Assembly (NCBI RefSeq): GCF_004795035.1
Contig: NZ_SSBK01000024.1
Location: 1-64,000, forward strand
DNA: 64,000 nt
Direction of reading: 5' to 3'
Origin: Streptomyces sp. A0958
Lineage (GTDB): Bacteria; Actinomycetota; Actinomycetes; Streptomycetales; Streptomycetaceae
Shown: positions 7,705 to 15,511 of the stretch, piece by piece
How positions within the stretch are numbered: the first letter of the stretch is position 1
Layout: each line of letters starts with the position of its first letter
Translations under genes and position numbers: made by a program
Notes under the pieces: model-generated
The model's input: the letters and a program-made list of their open reading frames with translations, nothing else
Told to the model about the DNA's origin: nothing
Databases searched by the model: none

Positions 7705-8354
7705 CCCTGCGCGGCGACGAATCGGTCGCGCGGTTCGCCGTGGAGGTGGCCCGGTGGGAGCCGTCGGCCGTACGCGAGCAGGAGGAGATCCTGTGCGGCG
7801 CCGGACAGAGGCGTGCCGGTGCCGAAGGACCAGTCGAGGTCATCGGCGCGGAGTTCGATGCCGCTCAGGTCGGCTCCGAAGAACTTGAGGGTCCTGGCGT
7901 CGATGCTCCCCAGGAGAATGCGCACGCGCTCCTCGGGAACCCGGCGGCCGAAGCCCAGAGCGACTGTGATGTCCAAGCCGTGGACCACGTCGTGGCCCAG
8001 GGCCGCCTCGATCCCGCCGACCGGCGGTTTCCAGGGGTGGTCCGCGTTGTCGCCGAGGAATGCGGCGAGCTCCGCCGTTGAATGGGTGGCCGCGTCCTTG
8101 TGGGCGCACCGGCTGGTCATCCGGTGGAGGCTGCCTCGCGCCTTGATCAGTTCCCGCGCCATTTTGGGGAGCGAGTACCGGAACCCCATCGTCATGTGGG
8201 CCGCGACCTCCCGTACCCGCCAACCCTCGCACAGGCTCGGAGCGTCCCACTCCTCGCCCGACAAGCCGTTCAGCACGACCGCCAGCTCCCGGCGTTCGGC
8301 TGCGATCGCGGCTTCGATGTCCGCTGCTGGTCTCCGGTGCGACGTGTTCCCCAT
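7701..8354 (-). CDS. maleylpyruvate isomerase-family, mycothiol-dependent enzyme
   Basis: A 217-residue protein with the DinB-like four-helix fold of this family. LNGLSGEEWDAPSLCEGWRV is the signature around the first metal His (VREVAAHMTMG). The second site, LGHDVVHGLDITVALG, supplies two more His. Such enzymes act on thiol adducts with mycothiol, the actinobacterial low-molecular-weight thiol; the substrate here is unknown. The gene is divergent from a LysR regulator, which probably controls this two-gene operon with DUF1772. Confidence 0.85.
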   Translation of the reverse strand: MGNTSHRRPAADIEAAIAAERRELAVVLNGLSGEEWDAPSLCEGWRVREVAAHMTMGFRYSLPKMARELIKARGSLHRMTSRCAHKDAATHSTAELAAFLGDNADHPWKPPVGGIEAALGHDVVHGLDITVALGFGRRVPEERVRILLGSIDARTLKFFGADLSGIELRADDLDWSFGTGTPLSGAAQDLLLLAYGRRLPPGHLHGEPRDRFVAAQG

Positions 8355-8395
8355 GGCCTCAAGGCTCTCGGCAGTCTCGTCATAAGTCCAAGAGG

Positions 8396-8410
8396 TTGCA
8401 TGTCTCGCAA
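8396..8410. promoter_or_regulatory. LysR-type operator (T-N11-A)
   Basis: TTGCATGTCTCGCAA lies in the 71-bp divergent gap between the isomerase-like gene and the LysR gene, 15 bp before the latter. Its inner T-N11-A dyad is the class signature, so the regulator probably binds here to control both promoters. Confidence 0.6.
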
Positions 8411-8425
8411 CTAGAATGATCAGTT

Positions 8426-9373
8426 ATGGATATTCGGCAGCTGCGGTACTTCGTCACGGTCGCCGAGGAAGCCAATTTCACGCGCGCCGCTGCCCGTCTG
8501 CACCTGGCGCAGCCGGGGGTGAGCGCACAAGTTCGTCAGCTCGAAAGGGAACTCGGGCACCCGCTGCTCGACCGCTCCGGCCGGTCAGTGACCTTGACGG
8601 AGGTGGGTGAGGCCGTACTGCCGTACGCGCGTGCCGCGCTCAGTGCCGTCGAAGCGGTACGGCAGGTCGCTGACGAGTTCACCGGATTGCTGCGCGGTCA
8701 CGTCACCCTCGGCCTCGTCTCGGGCGCGGCCGCGGCATCTCAGGAGTTCGACCTGGCCGCCGTACTGGCCGGCTTCCACGAGGACCACCCCCAAGTCGAG
8801 ATCGCCCTGACCGAGGACACCTCGGAGCGGATGCTCACTGCACTGAATCGCGGGGAGCTCGACATGGCCGTGATCGGACTCGCGGACGAGGAGCCCCCGC
8901 CGGGTATCTCCGTCCAGCTCCTGGTCGATGAACCCTTGGTCGCGGGCGTCGCCCCGGACGACCCGGCCCTCACGCCCCCGGAGCGCACGAGCATTCCGTT
9001 GGCCGAGCTCCGCGACCGTCCGCTGATCAGTCTGCCGCGTGGCACAGGACTGCGCGGGGTACTCGACCGCGCGTGCGGGCAGGCGGCGTTCCAGCCCCGC
9101 ATCGCCTTCGAGGCCGCCGCTCCGCTGTTCCTCGCACAGCTCGCCGCCCGCGGTCTCGGCGTGGCGGTGATTCCGGCCCTCCCCGCCGGCGCGGCGGCGG
9201 CCCTCGGACTGCGGACGCTGGAGATCACCGAGCCGCGGCTACGCGGCCGGGTCGCTCTGGCCTGGCGCACGGACGGCCCCTCCAGCCCCGCGGCCACCGT
9301 CTTCCTGGACCTGCTGCGTGCAAACCTCACCGCGCCGGGTGAGGGCCCCGGAGCCCCAACTGGCGCGCCGTGA
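8426..9373 (+). CDS. LysR-family transcriptional regulator
   Basis: A 315-residue protein. The winged HTH is at residues 1-60 (MDIRQLRYFVTVAEEANFTR, then AAARLHLAQPGVSAQVRQLE). The periplasmic-binding-protein-like effector domain is at about 90-295, including HVTLGLVSGAAAAS and ELDMAVIGLAD. Length is standard. It is transcribed divergently from the isomerase/DUF1772 pair with a T-N11-A site between them. The effector is unknown, and the C-terminal tail is Pro/Gly-rich. Its stop lies 90 bp before att copy B. Confidence 0.93.
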   Translation: MDIRQLRYFVTVAEEANFTRAAARLHLAQPGVSAQVRQLERELGHPLLDRSGRSVTLTEVGEAVLPYARAALSAVEAVRQVADEFTGLLRGHVTLGLVSGAAAASQEFDLAAVLAGFHEDHPQVEIALTEDTSERMLTALNRGELDMAVIGLADEEPPPGISVQLLVDEPLVAGVAPDDPALTPPERTSIPLAELRDRPLISLPRGTGLRGVLDRACGQAAFQPRIAFEAAAPLFLAQLAARGLGVAVIPALPAGAAAALGLRTLEITEPRLRGRVALAWRTDGPSSPAATVFLDLLRANLTAPGEGPGAPTGAP

Positions 9374-9462
9374 GGGCAGTCACGGCACGCGAATGGCACA
9401 CGAGCCCCGAGAGGTCTGGACAGCAACAAAGGCCCTGGTCTCTGACCGGGGCCTTCACCAAA

Positions 9463-9503
9463 GAGCGGGTGACGAGAATCGAACTCGCGCTGTGAGCTTG
9501 GGA
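9463..9503 (-). repeat. tRNA-Gly 3'-end fragment (att copy B)
   Basis: 41 bp with one mismatch to the intact tRNA. It is preceded at 9429-9457 by a copy of the tRNA terminator (aaaggccctgg...ccggggcctt). The encoded CCA is replaced. Confidence 0.88.
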
Positions 9504-9590
9504 ATCAGCGGTTCTGGGGCTACCGAAGGCGCTCTGACCTGTGCTTTTCCGTGGAAGCAATGGTTGGCTACGGTCCCTGGGAGCCGTGCC

Positions 9591-9631
9591 TGACCGCTGT
9601 TGTCCGCTCAGCTGGGCACGGATGGGGCACG
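9591..9631. repeat. att-proximal conserved block, copy B
   Basis: TGACCGCTGTTGTCCGCT followed by GGGCACGGATGGGGCACG, 88 bp right of att copy B. The first half also occurs after copies C, D and E. Confidence 0.8.
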
Positions 9632-9719
9632 GTCGTGGCAGTTCCTTCGGCTGCGGTGTCGATGGCGTGCCCGTGCAGCCGGGAGCCTTTGCGGGACTTG
9701 CCTGCTGCCTCGGTGGCGG

Positions 9720-10280
9720 TTAAACGGTTGCGGACGACGGAGACACCTTGTCCAGCATCCTGCGGGTGGCGGTCCCGCGCTGTGCGGAGCGCAGGACCGC
9801 GTAGCCGAGGAGACCACCGACGGTGTTGGCGATCAGGTCGTTGACATCGACGGCGCGACCGTTGGCGAAGACGATGTACTGGAGCAGTTGGACGGCCTCG
9901 ATGCTCAGGCTGATGAGCGCGCAGGCCAGGACGGTGCGGCTCCGGTTGAGCCGGGGGAGGAGCAGCGGCAGGATGAAGCCGAGCGGCATGAACATGATCA
10001 CGTTGGGGACCATGGTGATGTCCGCCAGGAGCAACGGGATCGGCTGAATCTGCCCGATCCATTCGGCCTGGTTCCGATAATCCCCGCCGTAGATCCACAG
10101 AGGGAAGAAGGTGAGTGAGATGACCGCTGAGGCGTAGAGCGCGGTGGCGACGCGCAGCACCAGCGAGCCGCCCTGCCAGCCGGGGAGGCCTCGCCGGTGG
10201 CGTACCAAGGCCACGAGGGCGAAGACGGCGAGCGCGGGCCCGAGGATCGCGGCGGTGGGAATGTGGATCTGGAAGTTCAT
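9720..10280 (-). CDS. VanZ-family membrane protein
   Basis: A 186-residue polytopic protein. VanZ landmarks are ISLTFFPL (helix 2), NVIMFMPLGFILPLL, SIEAVQLLQYIV and VDVNDLIANTVGGLLGY. VanZ proteins lie in the membrane; VanZ itself gives low-level teicoplanin resistance, and most homologues are uncharacterised. The gene is divergent from a two-component system that may control it. Confidence 0.9.
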   Translation of the reverse strand: MNFQIHIPTAAILGPALAVFALVALVRHRRGLPGWQGGSLVLRVATALYASAVISLTFFPLWIYGGDYRNQAEWIGQIQPIPLLLADITMVPNVIMFMPLGFILPLLLPRLNRSRTVLACALISLSIEAVQLLQYIVFANGRAVDVNDLIANTVGGLLGYAVLRSAQRGTATRRMLDKVSPSSATV

Positions 10281-10514
10281 GGGTGCTCCTGAGGTTCGCG
10301 TACCGATCGTCTTGAGCGATCGTCGTCCGCTGAGACGTCAGAGCGGATCTGCCGAAGGACGGAGCCTGCGCGGAGCACTACGACTTTTGGCAGAAGGGCT
10401 CCCGACCCCGGATACGTACGCTGCCCGTATGGATTCCCCGCATTTCGGCAGACGGTCCTCCCGGATGCGTCGTGTCCTGTTCGCCGCCTCGGCGTCGTTC
10501 TCGTCGGGGCGGTC

Positions 10515-11639
10515 TTGGTGCTGGCGCTCGCCGCCGACCACCGCACCGGTGTCTACGGGTCCGTCCTCGCACGCCAGGCCCTCCTCTCGGCAGCCGCACC
10601 CGTTCTTGCCCTCGCGGTCGGGGCGGTGCGCCGGTGGCGAAGCGATCCGCGGCTCATGGCGGGGGCCGGCGCACTGGCCGGGGGCGTGTCCCTCGGATGC
10701 AGTGCGTGGATGCATGTCACCGCCGGGTCGCCGGAGGCGCCGGCGCGGCACGCCGACGCCTACACCCTGTTCGAGATCACAGCACTCATCGTGGTGCTGG
10801 TCCTCACCGTCCGGTACGGTGCCGCGCTGCCTGCCGTGGGGGCGTCCCTCCTGTTGTGCCTGGCCGCCGTTCTGCGCCCGGTAGCAGTGGAGGCGACGGA
10901 GAACAGCCTTGTCCTGGCGCTGCTCTGTACGTTCGCCGTCTGTGCGGGGTTGACCGGGGCGCTCGTGTCCCGGCTGGCAGCCGCTGACCGGCGGCGTCAC
11001 GCTGAGCAGGTGCGCTTGGAGCAGCGGCTCACCTTCGCCCGGGACCTGCACGACTTCGTCGCGCATCATGTGACGGGCATCGTCGTGCAGGCCCAGGGGG
11101 CCCAGGTGGTCGCGGCGTCCGATCCGCAGGTGACGGTCTCGGCGCTGGGCCAGATCGAAGGGGCGGCCTCGGAGGCACTCCGGGCTTTGCGGCACATGGT
11201 GAGTGGGCTCCGGACGGAGGCCCCGCTCGTACCGGTGGGCGAAGCGGAACATCTGCGAGCTCTGGTGGCGACCTTCGTGCTGCGGGGCGGCGGACCTGCC
11301 CGGCTCGAGGAGGAGGGCCCCGTCGACAGCCTGCCGACAGCGCCCATGGCGGCCGTGCACCGGGTCACCATGGAGTCCCTGACGAACGAGCGTAAGCACG
11401 CGCCGGAATCCCGGCACGTCTCCGTGGTGCTCCGAGCCCTCCCCCGATCCGTGGAGATCGACATCACCAACGATCTGCCCGGGGCCGGGGCACCGACGGC
11501 GGTGGGGTACGGTCTCGTCGGACTTGAGGAACGCGTCACCGCCGAAGGCGGCTTCTTTCAGGCGGGCCCCGACGGCGGTGGACGCTGGCGGGTGCATGCC
11601 CGAATCCCCTTGGAGAGCGCGTGGAGGGACGGCCCGTGA
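10515..11639 (+). CDS. sensor histidine kinase (HisKA_3, NarL-type)
   Basis: Six predicted membrane helices in residues 1-155 are followed by the dimerisation/phosphoacceptor box FARDLHDFVAHHVTGIVVQA (His about 179). The HATPase domain has an N-box reading ESLTNERKHAP, where most paralogues have EALTNVRKHA, and the G-box GYGLVGLEERV. The start is uncertain. The TTG used here truncates the first helix, and a second frame opens at ATG 10429 (MDSPHFGRRSS...MRRVLF) and would join in frame only after a shift near 10480. A frameshift may therefore have damaged the N-terminus. The stop overlaps the response-regulator start. Confidence 0.82.
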   Translation: MVLALAADHRTGVYGSVLARQALLSAAAPVLALAVGAVRRWRSDPRLMAGAGALAGGVSLGCSAWMHVTAGSPEAPARHADAYTLFEITALIVVLVLTVRYGAALPAVGASLLLCLAAVLRPVAVEATENSLVLALLCTFAVCAGLTGALVSRLAAADRRRHAEQVRLEQRLTFARDLHDFVAHHVTGIVVQAQGAQVVAASDPQVTVSALGQIEGAASEALRALRHMVSGLRTEAPLVPVGEAEHLRALVATFVLRGGGPARLEEEGPVDSLPTAPMAAVHRVTMESLTNERKHAPESRHVSVVLRALPRSVEIDITNDLPGAGAPTAVGYGLVGLEERVTAEGGFFQAGPDGGGRWRVHARIPLESAWRDGP

Positions 11640-12286
11640 TCCGGGTGCTGCTCGCCGACGACCAGGAGATCGTCCGCACCGGTATGTCCATGATTCTTTC
11701 CGCCGAGGACGACATCCACGTCGTCGCCCAGGCCCAGGACGGCCTCCAAGCCCTGGAGATGGCCGAACTGCACCGACCGGACGTCGTTCTGATGGACATC
11801 CGGATGCCCCGCCTGGACGGTCTGGACGCCCTGCGCCACCTCACCCGGCCCCATGCCGTGCGCCGGCCCCAGGTCGTGATGGTGACGACCTTTGACGATG
11901 AGGACTACTTGGCCCGCGCGGTGGCAGCGGGGGCCTGCGGATTCATCCTCAAGGACTCCGGCCCGCGTTTGCTGGCCGAGGCGGTCCGTGCGGCTGCGGT
12001 CGGTGACTCGCTGGTCAGCCCTTCGATCACCGTGCGGCTCCTGAAGCAGCTCCGACCGGCCCCCCACGGTCCGGAGCCTGCCACCAAGCTCTCGCCGCGA
12101 GAGAAGCAGGTAGTCGTGTTGCTGGCCGAAGGCATGACCAACGCCGAGATCGCCGCAGGCCTGTCCATCACCGTGGGAACGGTCAAAACACACCTCACCA
12201 ATGTGCAGTCCAAGCTCGGAGCAAGAAACCGCGTGGAGATCGCGGCCTGGGCCTGGCGCAGCGGTCTGATCGGACGCGGAGCCTGA
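11636..12286 (+). CDS. LuxR/NarL-family response regulator
   Basis: A 216-residue protein. Receiver domain 1-120 has the acidic pair LLADDQE, phospho-acceptor Asp in VVLMDIRMP, Thr in MVTTFDD and Lys in FILKDSG. The C-terminal LuxR HTH reads LSPREKQVVVLLAEGMTNAE, then ITVGTVKTHLTNVQSKLGA. GTG 11636 is chosen because GGAGGG is 7 bases upstream and the start overlaps the kinase stop (GTGA). It forms a two-component pair with the kinase, with VanZ as a possible target. Confidence 0.95.
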   Translation: MIRVLLADDQEIVRTGMSMILSAEDDIHVVAQAQDGLQALEMAELHRPDVVLMDIRMPRLDGLDALRHLTRPHAVRRPQVVMVTTFDDEDYLARAVAAGACGFILKDSGPRLLAEAVRAAAVGDSLVSPSITVRLLKQLRPAPHGPEPATKLSPREKQVVVLLAEGMTNAEIAAGLSITVGTVKTHLTNVQSKLGARNRVEIAAWAWRSGLIGRGA

Positions 12287-12365
12287 AGCGTCGGCGCCTT
12301 GCGCGGAGGCCAGGTGCGTGCGGGCAAGGAAAGGGCCCCGGTCACTGGCCAGGGCCTTTATCAAA

Positions 12366-12406
12366 GAGCGGGTGACGAGAATCGAACTCGCGCTCTGAGC
12401 TTGGGA
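12366..12406 (-). repeat. tRNA-Gly 3'-end fragment (att copy C)
   Basis: 41 bp identical to 45076-45116, preceded by a terminator copy at about 12329-12359. Confidence 0.9.
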
Positions 12407-12496
12407 ATCGACGGTTCTTGCGTTGCCCCACGCGGCCTGACCTGCTGATACGCCACCCCACAGGTACTCTTGGCGTTGTCTCGCATGTCCCGAATT

Positions 12497-12536
12497 CACC
12501 GCTGTTGTCCGTCCGGCTGGGCACGGATGGGGCACG
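12497..12536. repeat. att-proximal conserved block, copy C
   Basis: CACCGCTGTTGTCCG...GGGCACGGATGGGGCACG, 90 bp right of att copy C. Confidence 0.75.
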
Positions 12537-12796
12537 AGCGGAGGAGGCCCGAGGCCACGAGACCCTTACATCCAAGCTGAGCAGTCCTCCAGCGTGATAT
12601 CCGCGACGGCCGCGTCCGTGACGTCTTCCACGTCAGGGATGTAAGGATGAATTTGTCGGGACGCGGCGGCAGGAGGTTGCTTTCGAGATGAGGAGTGCCT
12701 CTCCGGTTTCGACTAAGAAGGGGGAGGTATATGCATCCATCTGAATATCACTGACATTCTCGTGCGCCTTCCGAAGGCAGGTTCATGCGTAGGTCA

Positions 12797-13603
12797 TCAA
12801 AATCCATCGGTACGCTCCATGGTTTTTCGCACCGCACCCATCAGCTCTTCATCTGATAGGTCGTCAGGATCTTTGTGGGCCGGATCGATGGAATAGTCTT
12901 CCAACAGTGAGAAGATCTGATCGAAAGCCGTGAGGAGTGGGTCGCGGAGCCTCTCGCCGTTATTCTGGGATGTGCGGCGGGCGTCTAGCCAGCCGCGGGC
13001 GAAGTCCGCTCCGCTGATGGACCCCACGGTGAAGGCCTGCATCAGATTCACCTGACGGGCAGCGCCTGTTCCGGCGGGAATTTCCCGTGCGCGGGCCCAG
13101 GCAATGTGGCGGGGGGAAAATGACTGCGAGATGTCCTTGAGTTCAGGCCATCGCTTGGCTGCGGCGCGGACGTATCGTCCGAAGCGGGCTCGCCCTCCGT
13201 CCACCCCTTCCGGGACGGCGCCCTTGAGAAATCCTGCTGTTCCTGCCACTAGCACGTACCCAGGGCGAGGGAACAGAATCGCACCCTGCCGGTCCGACGA
13301 GGCAAGGAGGAGGGGAGGACCGACTCCAGCCAATTCCGATGCCGCTATGTCTGGTGCAATCAGACGCCAGGTTCGGCTAGCAGTTTCGGACCCCATCGCC
13401 ATCACTAGTACAGCGTCCGCTCCTCCCGTGCGGCAGCCTTCAGCGATGCGCTGGACTAGAGCGTCGTCCACGCGCGAGCCGGCAGGCGCCGGAACGACGA
13501 GCTTGGGGCCGACGGCCAGCCAGGCCGAGTTGTAACCCCCGAGGCTGGACAAAATCCCCAGCTGATCGGAGTTTGCTTCGCCCGGGATGTTGTAATCAGT
13601 CAC
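12797..13603 (-). CDS. immunity protein with colicin-D-immunity-like C-terminal domain
   Basis: A 268-residue protein. The C-terminal 90 residues (FTVGSISGADFARGWLDARR, then FDQIFSLLEDYSIDP and LSDEELMGAVRKTM) follow the helical pattern of colicin D immunity proteins. The N-terminal 150 residues form an unrecognised alpha/beta domain (LVMAMGSETASRTWRLIAPD, ILFPRPGYVLVAGTAGF). It is longer than classical colicin D immunity (about 90 residues). The start overlaps the stop of the Rhs tip carrying a colicin-D-like nuclease, so it is the cognate antidote by position and family. The role of the extra domain is unknown. Confidence 0.78.
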   Translation of the reverse strand: MTDYNIPGEANSDQLGILSSLGGYNSAWLAVGPKLVVPAPAGSRVDDALVQRIAEGCRTGGADAVLVMAMGSETASRTWRLIAPDIAASELAGVGPPLLLASSDRQGAILFPRPGYVLVAGTAGFLKGAVPEGVDGGRARFGRYVRAAAKRWPELKDISQSFSPRHIAWARAREIPAGTGAARQVNLMQAFTVGSISGADFARGWLDARRTSQNNGERLRDPLLTAFDQIFSLLEDYSIDPAHKDPDDLSDEELMGAVRKTMERTDGF

Positions 13604-14733
13604 CAGAGGAACCCCTTGTCGATGATGTCCTTAAATTGTTTGTCTCCCAATTTCCAGGCCGACCAAAATTTCCCGTCCGCGTGGAGCATCACCATTTTTT
13701 GGGTGGCTGGATTAATAAAGCCCACAGCTTGCCCCTGACCTCTGTAATCAAAGCGGTGAATTTTTGTCCCGTCCGCGGTCATATGGGAGCGCATGCTTTC
13801 TTCGAATCGCTTCAGGTTTGCTCCATTCAGATTGCCTTTCGCGTCCAAAAAGTCGTCGCCATGTGCATGAAACTTCTTGCTCATTACTTTCTGGCTCGAG
13901 AAGTCTGCCTTCTTTTCCCAGCCGCCGCGAGGGCAGGGGGCGAGGCCGAGTGGGTCGGACGATGAGTGGGGGTTGTGAACATAGGTGAATGCGTTGGGTG
14001 CCGGTGTGAGGCCGAGCGGATCCGGGGTGAGATAGCGAGCAGTCTCGGGGTCGTAGTGCCGGTTAAGATTATAGTGGAGGCCGGTCTCGGGGTCGTGGTA
14101 TTGGCCGGGGAAACGGAGTGGGGTGTAAGCGGTATTGGTTTTTCCCCAGGCGGTGGTGCCCCAGAGCGTTGTCCGAGAGCGCCAGGCGAGATTTCCGGAC
14201 TCGTCAACGAGTTCGGCGGGAGCACCAATCAAGTCCGTGGCGATCGCGAAGAAGCGTTCGTCTGTCGTCGATGGATCGGTGTCCGCAGCAATGATGCGTT
14301 CGTGCTGGGCCATGGGGCGTGTGCCCTGGTGGTCCCAGGTCAGAACGACCGGGCGGGGGAGGCTCGGGGAGGTGGTCGTCTGCTCGCAGAGGGTAGCGTC
14401 GTCCCAGGTGAAGCGAGTTTCCTCGACGACGGTCAATCCGTCGTCGCCAAGGCGTTGCTTGGCGGTGCGCCGGCCCAGCGGGTCATACCGGTAACGCCAT
14501 CGTGTCCCATCCGGTGTAGTGACGGCGGTGAGACGGTCCTCGACGTCCCACGAGTATCGCCAGGTGTCGGGCCTCCTGGAGAGGCGGGTCTTCTGGCGCA
14601 GGGTGATGCGACCAAGAGCATCGTGCTCGTAACGGACCCATCCGGCACGCGTGATGGCCGTGCCGACGTACGCACGGGGCCCGGTGGCTTCGCTGCCCGG
14701 ATGAGAAGCCGGCCATGAGGCGGTCACGGACAC
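13600..14733 (-). pseudogene. detached Rhs C-terminus with colicin-D-like tRNase toxin
   Basis: 377 codons with no real start. The 5' end is cut inside the YD-repeat barrel (TASWPASHPGSEATG) by a junction to another gene near 14735-14770. Residues 1-260 are Rhs core, ending at the conserved tip YDPETARYLTPDPLGL. Residues 267-377 are the toxin: KKFHAHGDDF aligns with the active-site KxxHAxDF of colicin D, and the end FWSAWKLGDKQFKDIIDKG matches that family. Colicin D cleaves tRNA-Arg anticodon loops (family knowledge). It is a recombination cassette or orphan tip, and its immunity gene follows in overlap. Whether it is translated is unclear. Confidence 0.78.
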
Positions 14734-14764
14734 GGCCCTGCATGTGTGCCGGGTCGGTGACGTG

Positions 14765-15127
14765 GTCGGTTCCGCTTCCGCTCTGAAGATGGCCTTTGCC
14801 AGTTACCAGAAGGCCGCTCGTACGCTCGCCGGCGTCGCGCACGCGCTCGCCGACGCCCATGGGGTCGGCGAGCAGCTGACAGCCGAAGCGGAGGTCATGG
14901 TCTCCGCGATTCTCTCCGATCCGGAGTACCTGCCGAACGTGGCGGCTCGGGCCTGGCGGTGGGCACCCGAGATGGAGGAGGTCGCTGATGCTCTTCGTGC
15001 GGCTGACCTGCCCACGGACCTGGCGGAGGCCACGGCTAGCGTGCTCACCCTCTGGGAGAAGGACAGGGGCCAGTACGACTTGCCGGTTGCGCATGTCCTC
15101 TCCCAGCTCCGGGCAGAGAGGAGCTGA
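14765..15127 (+). pseudogene. 3' fragment of a DUF1932 NAD(P)-dependent oxidoreductase
   Basis: From SASALKMAFASYQKAARTLA to the stop this is closely similar to the last 120 residues of the full gene at 34520-35362. The Rossmann half is missing, and the sequence to the left becomes the truncated Rhs gene on the other strand. Homology continues past the stop into the relaxase tail region (tcacctccgccgag). The fragment was therefore copied from, or left by, an element like module V. Confidence 0.85.
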
Positions 15128-15300
15128 TTCGTTCACGCCGAGGGCGGTCACCTCCGCCGAGAGCGAGGCGTAGGAGCGGTGGGCGGGGGCCGCCGCAACA
15201 GGCGCCGGCGAAGGCATGGGGCATGCGGAGGGCGCGGAGCCCTCCAGGTGGGCTGGACAACAAACAAGGCCCCGGTCTCCGACCAGGGCCTCAATGCAAA

Positions 15301-15341
15301 GAGCGGGTGACGAGAATCGAACTCGCGCTCTGAGCTTGGGA
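15301..15341 (-). repeat. tRNA-Gly 3'-end fragment (att copy D)
   Basis: 41 bp identical to the tRNA segment, with a terminator copy at about 15268-15290. Further left, GGGCATGCGGAGGGC (15224-15238) also occurs near 44996 left of the intact tRNA. Confidence 0.9.
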
Positions 15342-15429
15342 TTCAGCGGTTCTCGAATGGCCAAGATGGCCCTGACCTGCATGTTTGGCCCGACCGGGCA
15401 AGGTCGGTGCGGTCTCTGGGCACCGGGTT

Positions 15430-15470
15430 TGACCGCTGTTGTCCGCTCCGAAGGGCACGGATGGGGCACG
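15430..15470. repeat. att-proximal conserved block, copy D
   Basis: TGACCGCTGTTGTCCGCT followed by GGGCACGGATGGGGCACG, 88 bp right of att copy D. Confidence 0.8.
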
Positions 15471-15511
15471 AACACGAACGCGGTCACTGCAGGGAAACAG
15501 CCCTTGGCGTG

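Larger units (their letters stand above)
5901..9462. mobile_element. module I of the tRNA-Gly array (no integrase)
   Basis: Bounded by tRNA-Gly 3' fragments at 5901 (4 mismatches in 41) and 9463 (1 mismatch). It carries an RHH/PIN toxin-antitoxin pair, a DUF1772 gene, a mycothiol-dependent isomerase-like gene and a divergent LysR regulator. No recombinase gene is present, as in a cis-mobilizable element. The poorer left core suggests this is the oldest insertion. Confidence 0.6.
9463..12365. mobile_element. module II of the tRNA-Gly array (no integrase)
   Basis: Bounded by tRNA-Gly 3' fragments at 9463 and 12366. It carries a VanZ-family gene and a NarL-type two-component system. No recombinase or transfer gene is present. 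Confidence 0.6.
12366..15300. mobile_element. module III of the tRNA-Gly array (no integrase)
   Basis: Bounded by identical 41-bp tRNA-Gly fragments at 12366 and 15301. It holds a detached Rhs toxin tip with its immunity gene, and the 3' part of an oxidoreductase gene whose full version is in module V. No recombinase. Confidence 0.65.
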
